Shown here: positions 1 through 10,689 of the stretch, in pieces
Numbering within the stretch: the stretch's first letter is position 1
Layout of the letters: each line of letters opens with the position of its first letter
DNA from: Pelobates cultripes
Lineage: Eukaryota; Chordata; Amphibia; Anura; Pelobatidae
NCBI GenBank assembly: GCA_933207985.1
Contig: OW240914.1
Span: forward strand, 202,053,402 to 202,117,401
Direction: 5' to 3'
DNA: 64,000 bases
Program-made: the position numbers and the translations under genes
Notes under the pieces: model-generated
Told to the model about the DNA's origin: nothing
Databases searched by the model: none
What the model saw: the letters and a program-made list of their open reading frames with translations, nothing else

Positions 1-705
1 TGTTTTATTATGTTTGTTGGCATTATACCTCATCCATTCTAACCACAAATTAATGTCATTGAATCCAGTTTCAGCGGCCATGGTATCTTCAAAAGTGGGG
101 TTAGCGATGGCCATCATATCTTTAAAGGACTGGATATGTGGTTTTAGCGGATTTGGGACCATATGATCAGCCCCTTGCCACTCTGGAGAGTGGTACATAT
201 CTCTGAGGTAGAAATGACCTAATTTGTTGTAGGAACCTTTCTTCCAATACATTCCCATTACATATCGGTCTGCATCCTCGGGGCCAGGATGTTCAATATT
301 TAACATTAATTTCATAGGGGTACTTCCTCCAGGCTTTCTTAAAGTCATTCTTTGAAGGAGGGATCTACCCTGATTGTCTATCTTAGATAAAGCACTTTTG
401 GGTTTGTAACCCCAGGCAGGCCCAGTATTCCATCCCGCAGCCCCCCAGTAGTTACAGTCACAACCCCATTGTTCATCTACTACACAAACGTAAGGGTCTT
501 TTGCTTGTGGTATATCTTTATAAATGGCTTGAATCTGTGACTTAGGGAATGGGCACTCTACAATATCACAGTAATCAAAAGTGAATGTAGCCACATGGGT
601 ACATGATGAATTATACCAGAAAGTGTACCCACTAGCATCTTTGGTGATGGCCACCTGCTGGGCTTTAAGGAGGCCAACTAAGGAGATAATGTACCAGAGG
701 CACAT
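1..705 (-). CDS. env: Retroviral envelope, N-terminal part, open to the window edge
   Basis: From an ATG at 705 the minus strand is open for all 235 codons to base 1, in a different frame from pol and overlapping its end. The first ~17 residues are hydrophobic (CLWYIISLVGLL), fitting a signal peptide. The following ectodomain is rich in tryptophan, tyrosine and cysteine, with a Cys cluster (WGCDCNYWG) and an N-linked glycosylation site (NSS). Position, overlap and signal peptide support env surface subunit; the fusion and transmembrane parts lie outside the window. Unlike gag and pol it shows no stop or frameshift here. Confidence 0.72.
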   Translation of the reverse strand, partial: MCLWYIISLVGLLKAQQVAITKDASGYTFWYNSSCTHVATFTFDYCDIVECPFPKSQIQAIYKDIPQAKDPYVCVVDEQWGCDCNYWGAAGWNTGPAWGYKPKSALSKIDNQGRSLLQRMTLRKPGGSTPMKLMLNIEHPGPEDADRYVMGMYWKKGSYNKLGHFYLRDMYHSPEWQGADHMVPNPLKPHIQSFKDMMAIANPTFEDTMAAETGFNDINLWLEWMRYNANKHNKT

Positions 706-1109
706 GGTTGCATAGAGTTAGCTTCCTCTGGGGCAGGTGTCTTCTTGCAGTGGGAAGCGTGGATCCAGTTAGGCCTTCCGGCCAATTTGACAGAGGTAGG
801 GGAGATCAGGAGAACTTGGAACGGTCCGTCAAATCTTGGTTCCAGGGTGTGTTTTCGCACAAATTTCTTGACCAGAACCCAGTCACCGGGGAGCAGACTG
901 TGGTTGCCTGTGTCAGAATCAGGATCTGGAATTTTAGAGAAAACTTGGACATGGATTTTGTTCAAAGCATTTGCGAGTTCAGTTACATAATCTACTAAAA
1001 CATCAGTTTGAAGTTGTAGTTGTTGGGGAAAATAGCAACCTAGCCTAGGTGCAGTCCCAAATAGAATCTCGTATGGGGACAATGAGGTAGTATTTTTGTA
1101 CAAGAGCAT
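678..1109 (-). pseudogene. pol: Integrase C-terminal domain
   Basis: Begins with the tail of the core (SLSPYEILFG), then a linker and the SH3-like DNA-binding domain (LLPGDWVLVKK; LEPRFDGPFQVLL; WIHASHCKK), as in gammaretroviral integrase. It is in another frame from the upstream zinc-domain piece and is separated from it by the loss of roughly 170 residues. The frame overlaps the env start by 28 bases. Confidence 0.9.
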
Positions 1110-1117
1110 TCATTAGA

Positions 1118-1945
1118 TCTTTTTGATAAATGTGCAGGTCTGTGTGTCCATTGTACGACTGCTGGGTACAAATTCTTAGGGAGGCAGAAATTGAGGTTGT
1201 TGGAGTACACTCCATCCTTCAGAACTGCCCCTTTCTGTTTCCACTTCTGTATTTCTTCAGGGGCAACTGTAGCCTGTTGTTCCCGCAGGATTTTCAGGTC
1301 AGTTGGAAGAGTCTGCAGAGTAAATATGGGAGTTTCTTCATTTCCGGACACTCTTCTTTCCACTTCCTGTGGTTCTTTTGCAGCTTGTTTTGCAGCCTGA
1401 TCAGCTAGATGGTTGCCCTTTGCTTCATCTGAGTCCAACTTCCCATGTGCTTTTATCTTCAAAATAGCCACTTCTTCTGGGAGTAGGAGGGCGTCCATCA
1501 GCTCCTTGATTGCGGAACCGTGCTTGATTGGTGTACCGGCGGTGGTAAGAAATCCTCTTGTTTTCCAAATTAATCCGAAGTCGTGAGCCACGCCCAGTGC
1601 ATATCTTGAATCCGTGTAGATATTGGCGCGCTTTCCTTCAGAGATCTTGCATGCTGAAGTCAGGGCTTGCAATTCAGCTTCTTGTGCAGACATAGTTGAT
1701 GGTAAAGATGATGATTTGACAATTTCATCTGTTGTGGTTACGGCATATCCTGTATGGTATCTTCCTTCTTCATCAGCATATCTTGAGCCGTCCACAAACA
1801 GGGTGAGATCGGGATCTACCAATGGGTCTTCATGTACAGTTGGTAGATGTGTTGTTTCCATTTTCATCTGTTCAAAACAGTCATGAGGTGTATCTGGGTC
1901 GTATTCATTCACTATGGTTAAATCTTGGAACTTATTTTCCAGGAA
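1118..1945 (-). pseudogene. pol: RNase H and N-terminal integrase, cut off by deletion
   Basis: Part of a 338-codon open frame (1040-2056). RNase H residues are all visible: D in LFVDGS, E in AELQ, D in IYTDSRY and D in HLADQ, plus a histidine in KIKAHGK. Next comes the start of integrase with the first two histidines of its zinc domain (WTHRPAHLSK). Right after that the sequence jumps to the end of the integrase core in another frame, so the CxxC half of the zinc domain and the DDE catalytic core are absent. Confidence 0.88.
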
Positions 1946-2424
1946 ATGACGTGGCCATGCTTTTAGGGTCATTTGTTGGATATTTGACAACACCATTTTC
2001 CTGTAGCTGTGATTCGTCCATAGTGGCCCATGCTTTTGCCATAGGCCCAAGATCATTCCATGATATTGTTTTCAACTTGGTCACAGGGACATGTGGAATG
2101 GCAGTGTCCCAATGACGGTACAAATGCTTGAGTTCCGGAGGTAGATGAATCAAGACCATACTGTTGCCTTCAGAATCACAGTAGAAGTCTTGTGCAGTGA
2201 GTTTTACTTCAACCAGCTTATAGAGTTCATCTTCATAGCAGGGTTCAGGAGTGATGTTTGGTTTGTACCACATGGTACAGAAGGCATATCCTGCTCCGTC
2301 ATGAAGGAGTGCTTGTCCATCATGAAAGGATAGGTTGGGATGCATTTCCTTCTTGATGGTGCCAGTGAGAAGAAAAACATAAGTTTCGTCCATGATGAAT
2401 CCGTAGTATACACCCCCCTCAGGG
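1945..2424 (-). other. Unrecognised open segment inserted in pol between RT connection and RNase H
   Basis: The frame that ends the connection domain (LNPSTLLPLPEG) continues without a stop for about 150 codons of sequence that I do not recognise, then closes at 1932. RNase H resumes in a different frame (FQDLTIVNEYDPD). Usual gammaretroviral pol has only a few dozen residues here. The segment is rich in aromatic and acidic residues, has four cysteines and one NIT glycosylation-like site, and shows no transmembrane stretch. It may be a recombined piece of another viral gene, a host piece, or a lineage-specific domain. Confidence 0.5.
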
Positions 2425-2728
2425 AGTGGCAGAAGAGTGGACGGATTGAGAACTTGACATCTTTGGAGGGTAATGTTGTCAGGCAACAAAAGATGACATT
2501 GAAGGCGAAGATGCCTGGCAGGAGTAACATGCTTAAGCTGGACCTGGTTGACTATGGCAGACTATCCCCAGTTCTTTCAATGAGCTCTCTGGCAGCAAAG
2601 ACGGCCCGAAGGCAAGAGGGACGTCCTCTGGCCACAATATCCAGTTGGCAGGAGAAAAATCCAATAGGCCCTTGGCGGCCTCCAGGACCATGGGCCTGAG
2701 TGAGTACTCCTGTTGCATGGCCTTGTCT
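2425..2728 (-). pseudogene. pol: Reverse transcriptase connection domain, frameshifted
   Basis: Two pieces continue pol. TGVLTQAHGPGG to ELIERTGDSLP ends at a stop near 2558. A second frame then gives VNQVQLKHVTPARH and LPDNITLQRCQVLNPSTLLP, the conserved stretch that precedes RNase H in gammaretroviruses. At least one further frameshift separates them. Confidence 0.75.
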
Positions 2729-3463
2729 TTAGTCTGGTAGGCCAAGAGCAGGAGCAGAAGCAATAGCACGTTTGAGAGAACAGAAGTTGTCAAGGGCTTC
2801 TGTGGACAAGCATAATGGGCCTGACTTGAGAGCATCATAAAGAGGTTGCATAAGGAGCGAGGCTTCTGGGATCCATGCTCGGCAATAGGAAATGAGGCCT
2901 AGGAAGGCGTGTAGTGACTTTGAGGTCCTTGGAGGTGGAATGTCCAGTACTGCTCTAACTCGGTCACGGGTGAGATGTCTGGTTCCCTGAGACAGACAAT
3001 GGCCAAGGAAAATAACAGTAGGTTGGCAGAATTGCAGCTTGAGACGTGAAGCTTTACATCCTTGTTCTGCTAGGTAGCAAAGAAGATTAAGTGAGCATTG
3101 TTCTGTTGTGGGTATATCATCTCCACAAAGCAGCAAATCATCCACATATTGAAGCAGGACGACCTCAGGATGGTCAGATTGCCATGGATCAAGGATAGAG
3201 CACATGGCCTTCGCAAATTGACTTGGTGAATTTTGTGCCCCTTGGGGCATGACAGTCCATGTGTACTGTTGTTTGTCATGTGTGAAAGCAAACAGATATT
3301 GGCAAGTTGGATCCAGGGGAACACTGAAGAAGGCATTGGCTAGATCAATTACAGTGAAGTACTTGGCAGAGGGTGGAACGCCGGAAAGGAGAGTGTGTGG
3401 GTTGGGCACTATTGGAGTGTCCAAAACTGTGGCTTCATTTACCGCTCTGAGGTCTTGGACCAA
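2729..3463 (-). pseudogene. pol: Retroviral reverse transcriptase core
   Basis: 244 open codons following the frameshift from the protease frame. Visible motifs are LVQDLRAVNEA, the first catalytic aspartate in TVIDLANAFF (residue 40), MPQGAQNSP and the YVDD box at residues 106-109, followed by the thumb (LGHCLSQGTRHLTRDRVRA). All three catalytic aspartates are present. The frame ends after ALGLPD, where another frameshift follows. It would copy viral RNA into DNA in the cytoplasm. Confidence 0.92.
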
Positions 3464-4286
3464 TCTGTACTTTTCTGGTTCGCCTTTTTGGAGTCTTTTT
3501 CTTTACTGGAAATAATGGAGTATTGCATGGTGATTCACATTTGACAAGAGCACCCTTCTCCAGGAGTGCTTGAATTTGAATTGTAATGGCTGCAGCTTGA
3601 GCTGGTTTCAAAGGATACTGTGATTTTCGTGGCAATTTTACGCCTGGGATGAGCTTTACCACCACAGGCGGGACCTTTAGATGGCCTATGTCCTCTGGGC
3701 CTGTGGACCACAGCTTCTTGGGAACATCAGTCTTTAGTGAATCAGGGAAATTAGTCCTTAGGTCTTTTGCATCCCCATGAGGCTCTTCTAGATGTAGCAT
3801 CAGGGGTAAGGAGCACAAAGCTGAGGTGTCTGAGACAGATAGAGGGGTGGATAGTTCCACTTGTCCATCTGGAGTAAAGGTGATGGATGCCTGCAGGCGT
3901 GAAAGAACATCAGCTCCTAACAGGTTAATGGGGCATGTGGAAGATACCACAAAGCGAGCAAGCAAGTTGTGGCAGTTACCAACCCGCAGTGGGGTGGACA
4001 GGGGACTTTGCCTTGGAAGGCCGTCCACCCCAACACAGGAGACATCAATATTGGAAAGAAATGAGGTATCAGGCAGGTCTTGTTCTCTCAGAACACTTTG
4101 GGCTGCACCTGTGTCAACTAGGAAAGTGGTGGGCTGGCCCTCAATGGGTAAAATTACAGTAGCTAGAGGCCCCCCTTGTTCCCCTGAAGACACTGCCATG
4201 GCAGGGGCATTAAGCATCAGCGGGTTTGCTCTCCTCAGTATGGGCTGTGTTACTGACTCAAACCCCTTTTGTATGTCATTAGCCAT
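3435..4286 (-). pseudogene. pro-pol: Retroviral protease and start of reverse transcriptase
   Basis: An open frame of 283 codons. Residues 55-63 (FLVDTGAAQ) hold the aspartic protease active site, and residues 121-130 (NLLGADVLSR) match the second conserved protease segment. From about residue 192 it becomes the fingers of reverse transcriptase (LWSTGPEDIGHLKVPPVVV; PLFPVKKK). A frameshift near 3484 moves the next part of pol into another frame. Upstream the frame is closed by a stop just before a CSDC motif. In life this enzyme would cleave the Gag-Pol polyprotein in budding particles. Confidence 0.9.
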
Positions 4287-4329
4287 AGCTTTTTTGCAGT
4301 CTGAACATGTCTATCATTATAAATAATGG

Positions 4330-5505
4330 TTAATAGTAAGTTAAGTAAAGTTCCTATATGTCTTTGGATAAAACATTAACTATTGCGGTACTATCATTTA
4401 TATTAATTAGACTATAACAATTATACCACCCTGTAACTAAGTAAACAACCAGTAGTGGCTGGGTTAATAAAACATGCCACAAACCCTTCTAATGCTAAAC
4501 CATCATTTAAAGTAAAGGATGTTACTGTAAACCTACGATCTGTAACTAGCAAGATTCGATTAAGCAAAGATACAATGTTTAAAATAACTTGCATTATTTG
4601 GCTATTTCCCTTGTTGCAAGATTAATCTGGATAATCAGCTGTTATGCTCTTATATTCGTGTCCAACAGATTTCATATGTAGGTCACACCACATTTGCAAA
4701 TTACATTTTAGCAACCTTCTTTTTTTTTTTTTTTATATCACGGACAAATTGTTGATACAGGGAAACAAATGGCATGATTGTTTTAGTAATTATCTAAATG
4801 GGGCGAGCATAATAGGGGTAGGCCTCATGATGGAGGCAGCCATGACAGGGGCGGGGAAGGAAATGACAGCAAGGGAGGAAGTGAGATGACGTCCATGATA
4901 GGTGTGGGAAAGGAAGACAGGAGGTGTGGGCATGGTAAGGGCGGAAGTGACGTTACTTTAGAAGCAACCGTGACTGTGGATAGGTCACGGGACTGGCAGG
5001 CGCCATCTTTAGAGTGGTGGTTGATGTACTTTCAACCATACACTATATTAAAACTATTAAAATAAGTCAGAGAAGCAACATTCTGTTCTGCAAAATGGAA
5101 TACTAAACTATGAACAGACCTGGCAGGTTAAATAAGACAGTTGAGAACATTATGCATTTAACAGCCCATACAGCTGTTTCTAGAAACATGTACTTTAAAA
5201 TAACTTTAAAATAATAAAATGATGCAAAATAAACTCGCGGAATTCAACCAAATTCCCTTATCTTCCTCAAACCATTAATCACTTTCCTCCTCTTATACTG
5301 ACTTAACAACATCGCATATTCCCTCTACACCTTCCTAAATCCCGTATTCAACACTGAATGCAATCTTGTGACCTCGTCACTCCCACAATCCTCAGTACCT
5401 TATACTCTTATCAGTAGCTTCTGAATAACTCTACAGAACACCGAAGAGACAGACCTAAATCGCAAGCATGTCACCACCCCCCTCCGCCCCCTCCCCCCCC
5501 GCGTC
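4330..5505. other. Proviral stretch without recognisable coding
   Basis: This lies where capsid and nucleocapsid should be on the minus strand. I could not find either. It has a long C-rich run near 5475-5500 and T-rich runs near 4722-4733. It may be decayed gag, a replacement sequence or later insertions. Confidence 0.4.
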
Positions 5506-6165
5506 TCACAGAAGCGAGGGGAGGGGGGGAGGTTTTAGCAGAGGGGGATTTGAGTGGAACAAGAGAGAGACTGCCTGCCAGCACGAATTTAACCATGTCA
5601 ACGCTGTACAGTAACAAGACAGAAGGACAATTACATTACAAAGCAAAGAGACACAAAAACACAACATTTCATTTATACCCCCACCCTCTACCAGGGTAAT
5701 GGCTAACACAAAATACAAAACCCCACAGCGTTTTAAGATTGGGGTGGGATGGTGACCATGGTCAGCTACATTTCGGTCATTACTGACAGGATGATGGAAG
5801 TGGTCACCTCCTGGACAGGGCACTGGCTGGGATAACTTCCCAGTAACACAATTATTATGATATACATACAATCTTAAACCTTTGTGATCAATATCTTCCT
5901 CAACCTATCCCTTTTGCTGAATAGCTCTTGCTACTCGGTACCAGGCTTCTGCTGTACAAACCAAATCTTGGTCCGACAGCTTCCCTTTCTTCTCTGTCAG
6001 TAACTTACGCCAGCTCTCTGGCTACAATCTGCCGCACAGAGGTACGGTAATTCCACATACTTTAGCAATCTTACTCACTTTCTTAACCATCTCTTCTCCT
6101 TCTCTGTCTTCCACTAGATCACATGCTAACCAACCCTTACTGGGTTTATCTAACTTCTGTCCCAT
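5506..6165 (-). pseudogene. gag: gag remnant (matrix region)
   Basis: An ATG at 6165 opens with Met-Gly-Gln, the myristoylation start of gammaretroviral Gag, followed by a charged helical stretch. The frame hits a stop at codon 48, then continues in the same frame with matrix-like sequence (TEKKGKLSDQDLVC and AEAWYRVARA) to a second stop, and again from 5871. Capsid and nucleocapsid motifs (major homology region, complete CCHC knuckle) were not found before the protease; only an isolated CSDC lies just upstream of it. The family's Gag is about 500 residues, so this is a fragment. Confidence 0.6.
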
Positions 6166-7128
6166 CCTCCCTATACAAGGCGTCCCAGATATAGAGAGAG
6201 AAAGGAACAGAACGTCTACCGTGCTCGACTGCTACTTTAAGAGCAAGCTCTTTAAGTACGTCTTCCCAAAGCGTAGACTAGTCACTGATTCCGCCTACCC
6301 GTGGTAGCCGCGGATTGGAGCGTGGCGAGAAGTGTGTGACCAATCACTTCTCTCAACAAAGAGAAAGAGAAATAGGAGGGGAAAGTGTAAATAGTACAGT
6401 GAGTAAGATAGAAGTAAACACAGGAATCTGTGTGACAGACAAGTAAGACAATAACATTTCAGTGTAAATACAGTGAATGCATCACAGTTCAAATAAGTTC
6501 AACAGTTTTATCCCTTGCCTTTACTCGTGTGGCCAAAAGCCACCTCCCTCAACCTCGTAGTGTCCCTGTTGCGGACCCACCTGCAAGTCTCACTACCAGC
6601 AGCCACAGGAAACAGCAACAGCTTCCAACCCGAATCCTGTATAGCCTAAAGAATTGGAATCTTACCTGCCTCAGCGCTCGAGGCTGGAATTTTACCAAGA
6701 AGAAGTGTCCGATGAGGCTAGCTAAGCGGTCAAAATGACACTCTGGGGAACCCCAGGAAGCAGTGAGTCTACTGCCCTCCACAGATTCCCCCTACTCTTT
6801 TTCCTTACAGCCACAGCTACGTGGCTCCTAAAAGAGTTAAACAGGCACTTAAAAAAACACACCCAGGCAACAGATAGTCAACATGCAGGTAAACTAGGTA
6901 TCATTAACAATACAAAGACTCTGGGCAAGTTATTACCTGACTTTGATGTCCTCTCGGCAGCAGTCACAGACACTGGGGCAGGTCAATCACAGGGGCAGGA
7001 ACATACCGGCTAGGTGCTGCAGCAATCTCTACCGTGTATTCAGAGGTGATCAGGCTCTTTTCCTTCCCACAGGATTCAGCCCCCCCAGCGTCTTCTTGGA
7101 CAGCTGCCCAGACTGGACATAGCCCAGA

Positions 7129-7148
7129 GCCCCACGTTGAGAGCGCCA
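7129..7148 (-). other. Retroviral primer-binding site, lysine-tRNA-like with two extra bases
   Basis: Two bases after the LTR the minus strand reads TGGCGCTCTCAACGTGGGGC. Both halves match the site used by viruses primed with tRNA-Lys(1,2) (TGGCGC and AACGTGGGGC), but the middle has TCTC where CC is usual, giving 20 rather than 18 bases. It could be a mutated lysine site or a site for another tRNA. Confidence 0.6.
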
Positions 7149-7150
7149 AT

Positions 7151-7749
7151 TGTTCTAGATAATTTACTGCAAACCAATTAGTTTGAATGACTATCTGTTC
7201 CTGTCCAAATTAAAGATAATAAAGCTGCGTGCACGCAGAAGTAAATTCACACTGAGACACAAGGTTCAGGGTAATGAAAGAACTTCAGAGAAGTTTAATG
7301 GCTTCTGACAGAAAATGGGTGCGCAGACCCTTATAAAGGCATTATTACATCATTGAAGAAAATCAAGATATAGACAAATAGACACTATTGATTGGTCCAG
7401 GTGTTAAGTGGTTAGTTAGGTACCCTCCTATCAAGAGGTGATGTCATCCTTGACACGGGAGTGGACACAAGATGTAGGCGCCATCTTGTTAGCACGAGGT
7501 GTTCATTCGATGGGAGAGTGCTTTGGCAGCCATCCATTTAGAGTGTAGCTGGCACGGTTAGTTTCTCAAGGTTAGGTTTCAAGGCTTTTAGTAAATACAC
7601 ATTTTATCAAAGCTATTTCTTGCTGACATGCAAATTCTATGTTCTATAGACAAAGCTTCCTTGTAAAACTATGGGGGGCCTCCTAGAGGTATAGCAAGAG
7701 GATTTAAAGGGGCCTTACAGATTTATAGAGGCCTAATAATTCTACAACA
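7151..7749 (-). repeat. 5' long terminal repeat of the endogenous retrovirus (599 bp)
   Basis: On the minus strand it opens TGTTGTAGAATTATT and closes AATTATCTAGAACA; the ends are an imperfect inverted repeat with the usual TG...CA limits. It abuts the primer-binding site on one side and the satellite unit on the other. A TATA-like box lies at 7331-7337 and an ATTAAA poly(A)-like signal lies about 35 bases downstream near 7297. The mate LTR is outside the window. Confidence 0.8.
7331..7337 (-). promoter_or_regulatory. TATA-like box in the LTR
   Basis: The minus strand reads CCTTTATAAGG here, about 415 bases into the LTR. This is a normal position for a U3 promoter just before R. It is an inference from motif and position only. 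Confidence 0.5.
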
Positions 7750-8515
7750 GTGGCACTGGTCACCGTATCCACTGTTAGCGTAACACACCCGCTTTAAGGA
7801 CACTGACTGCTATTCAATCTATAACAGTGAAAAAAGTGTTTTGTTTTTTTAAATCAAAGCTTTGTGTCACCAGATCTAATTGGTGGCACTGGTCACCGTA
7901 TCCACTGTTAGCGTAACACACCCGCTTTAAGGACACTGACTGCTATTCAATCTATAACAGTGAAAAAGATTATTTTTTTTTTAAATCCAAGCTATTGTGA
8001 CACCAGATCTAATTAGTGGCACTGGTCAGCGTATCCACTGTTAGCGTAACACACCCGCTTTAAGGACACTGACTGCTATTCAATCTATAACAGTGAAAAA
8101 AGATTATTTTTTTTTTAAATCCAACTATTGTGACACCAGATCTAATTAGTGGCACTTGTCAGCGTATCCACTGTTAGCGTAACACACCCGCTTTAAGGAC
8201 ACTGACTGCTATTCAATCTATAACAGTAAAAAAAGTTTTTTGTTTTTAAATCCAAGCTATTGTGACACCAGATGTAATTGGTGGCACTGACTGGGGAAAT
8301 GGGCACAGTATGCACTGTGAGCCTGACACAGAAGTTGGCAGCAGTGGCAGACAACTGACTGCTATTCAATCTATAACAGTGAAAAAAGTTTTTTGTTTTT
8401 AAATCCAAGCTATTGTGACACCAGATGTAAGTGGTGGCACTGACTGGGGAAATGGGCACAGTATGCACTGTGAGCCTGACACAGAAGCTGGCAGCAGTGG
8501 CAGACAACTAAGTGC
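7750..8515 (-). repeat. Tandem array of ~133-bp and ~150-bp units
   Basis: Four short units recur at 132-134 bp (tracking ggacactgactgctattc at about 7798, 7931, 8063 and 8197), followed by two longer units with a variant middle (gaagytggcagcagtggcag). The long type lies nearest the element end, the same arrangement as in the array at 16500. Open frames here are by-products of the repeat. Confidence 0.9.
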
Positions 8516-8871
8516 AATTACATTACATAGAAAATAAAAATTAAAAAAAAGCATACCCTTATCCCTAACCTAGCTATGCTTTTCCCTATCTTATGAACAG
8601 CAGCTACACTTTCCCTCCTCTTACTAAGCATGCAGCTTGAGAATGAATCTAAAATGGATGCTGTCCAGTAGGTGGGAGGGTCTGCTAGGGAGGCTGTGCT
8701 GCTAATTGGCTGGAATGTGTCTGCTGACTGTGAGGTACAGGGTCAAGGTTTACTCAATGATGACGAATAGGGGGCGGGTCGAAACGCGCATATGTTCGCC
8801 CGCCGTGGCGAACGCGAACATGCTATGTTCGCCAGGAACCGTTCGCCGGCGAACCGTTCGGTACATCACTA
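7750..8871 (-). mobile_element. hAT-like element, copy A (end segment), interrupted by the retrovirus
   Basis: The outer end at 8871 reads CATCACTA and runs inward through GC-rich repeats of gaacggttcgcc type, an AT/GC single-copy section, then tandem units. The same sequence in opposite orientation forms the start of the element at 16138. The other end is not in the window because the provirus interrupts it at 7749. Confidence 0.7.
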
Positions 8872-8885
8872 GTGCTTAGTGTAAA

Positions 8886-9580
8886 TTACTGTATATACTC
8901 GAGTATAAGATGAGTTTTTCCACACGTTTTTTGTGCTGAAAACCCCCCACTTGTCTTATACTCTAGGCAATGTCTGTATTATGGCAACTTACATTGCCAT
9001 AATACAGACCAGGACGGCCGGGCTCATTACAAGCCCGGCGGTCCTGTTGGGGGCTGGCAGCTAGCTGTTACGTACCTTTCCTGCAGCTCCTGTCAGCTCC
9101 CTTCTCCTGCGTTCCGGTCAGCTCCACTGTAAGTCTTGTGAGAGCAGCGGCGTCAGACCGCGAGACTTACACTGGAGCTGACCGGAACAGAGGAGAAGGG
9201 AGCTGACAGGGGCTACACACTCTGCATCACATACACAAACACACTCTGTATCATATACACACACACACACTGCATTCATACACACACACACTGCACTCAT
9301 ACACACACACTGCATTCATACACACACAAACTGCATTCATACACACACTACACACACTGCATTATATACACACACACCCTGCATTCACTATACACACAAA
9401 ATAGATATTCAATTAATGTATTTTTGGGGGGATCTAATTTTATTTAGAAATTTACCAGTAGCTGCTGCATTTCCCACCCTAGTCTTATACTCGAGTTAAT
9501 AGGTTTTCCCAGTTTTTTGGGGTAAAATTAGGGGTTTCGATTTATATTCGGGTTGACTTATACTCTAGTATACACGGTAA
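8886..9580. mobile_element. Inverted-repeat DNA element with ctcgagtataag ends
   Basis: Left end TTACTGTATATACTCGAG and right end (reverse complement) TTACCGTGTATACTAGAG form the terminal inverted repeats; ctcgagt/ctctag-tataag motifs recur inside both flanks (8951, 9482). The interior has a GC-rich inverted repeat (cagctcccttctcctg... near 9088-9125 against 9166-9210) and a CA-rich tract. No transposase, so it is non-autonomous. Confidence 0.6.
9213..9400. repeat. CA-rich minisatellite
   Basis: Degenerate tandem of about 18-22 bp, tgcattcatacacacacac, inside the preceding element. The cysteine-rich open frames on the minus strand are repeat artefacts. Confidence 0.9.
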
Positions 9581-9721
9581 TTCAAATTAGGCTTAATTAG
9601 TCTTAAACGGTCACCTCAATTTTTTAATATAGTGATCCTTTCATCAAATTTGAAAGACAAATATATATACAATATACTCTTTGTTAAATAATGTAAAGGT
9701 AAAAAAAATCTATTTCTGTTC

Positions 9722-10265
9722 CTTAAAGGGTAACTGTCAAATTTTTTTTTTTTTAAATAGTAATCCTTTCATTAAGTATTGAAAGGAAATAGATGTTTTT
9801 AAATCAAGTAAAAATAAAAAATGCAAAATACAAATCACTACCTTTAGTACAGGACTGTCCAACCTGCGGCCCCCCAGATGTTGTGGAACTACAACTCCCG
9901 TGATTCCCTGTCTATCTGTTTCATTGAAATAATCATGGGAGTTGTAGTTCAGCAACATCTGGAGGGCCGCAGGCTGGACAGCCCTACTTTAGTATATGAC
10001 AGGATCCTTCAGCCATATACATGCACCTTGGGTCTCTATTGTCTTCCTGGCTTCACTTCACTCATTGCAGTGACATCATCATACTAAGTGTCACATTTAA
10101 ACACTCTGTTCCAAGGTTCATAAACATAGCTGAAGGAACCTGTCATTTTTTAAAAGGCAGGAATTATTTTTTTTTATTTTTTTTATTTAAACACATCTAT
10201 TTCTTTTCAATACTTGATGAAAGGATTCATATTTTAAAAATAGTTTTGACAATTGTTCTTGAAGG
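9722..10265. mobile_element. Inverted-repeat DNA element, ~85-bp arms
   Basis: The left arm (gggtaactgtcaaa... aatcctttcatta... gaaaggaaatagatgt) pairs with the right arm (acatctatttcttttc... tgaaaggattcat... agttttgacaattgttc). The arms are imperfect. A 137-bp hAT MITE sits inside. No coding capacity. Confidence 0.65.
9850..9986. mobile_element. hAT-type MITE with 8-bp target duplication
   Basis: The element begins CAGGACTGTCCAACC and ends GGCTGGACAGCCCTA and is nearly palindromic along its whole length (tgtggaactacaactccc against gggagttgtagttcagca). It is flanked on both sides by ctttagta (9842-9849 and 9987-9994), a perfect 8-bp duplication typical of hAT insertion. Confidence 0.85.
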
Positions 10266-10689
10266 AATTGAGATAGACAGATATCTATCTGTCCCTACTT
10301 ACATCAGTCTGTCTGTCTAACTACATATCTAAACAGTGACAGAACTACCACCGGTGCAGCTGCACGTGGGCCTGCAGAATAAGGGGGCCCATCAGGCGAG
10401 CCATGCTCTAAGGTACATTTGATGGACATGTGTCAGTGCTTTTAAAGTGCTTTGGCCCTTTAACAGTGCAACTGGGCACCCTTCTTATCGATTGCCTGAG
10501 ACAAAGCGAGGGCCTCTTACTTCTTCCCAAAGAGAAAGAAGCCATGTGAGACACAGGAGTGGGCTGGGCTGGAGAGCTAGCCCCTAACTCCCAACAGTCT
10601 TTCATAGTTACCCACCTGTAATAACTATAAAAGTATACATTTTGACCAGTATGTGAGTGAGAGAGTGTGTGTGTGTGTGTATATATGTA
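10266..10689. other. No recognised feature
   Basis: Ordinary sequence with a short polypurine/GT run just before the next element (10650-10680). Nothing supportable as a gene. Confidence 0.5.

Larger units (their letters stand above)
1..7749 (-). mobile_element. Endogenous retrovirus, gammaretrovirus-like, running off the window
   Basis: Read on the minus strand the order is LTR, primer-binding site, gag start, protease, reverse transcriptase, RNase H, integrase ends and the beginning of env, which is the order of a simple retrovirus. Env overlaps the end of pol in another frame, as in gammaretroviruses. The 3' LTR and the rest of env lie before base 1, so the target duplication cannot be checked. 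The 5' flank (from 7750) is a satellite unit of a hAT-like element, so the provirus landed inside that array. gag and pol carry stops and frameshifts, and the integrase core is missing, so this copy cannot be autonomous. Confidence 0.9.
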
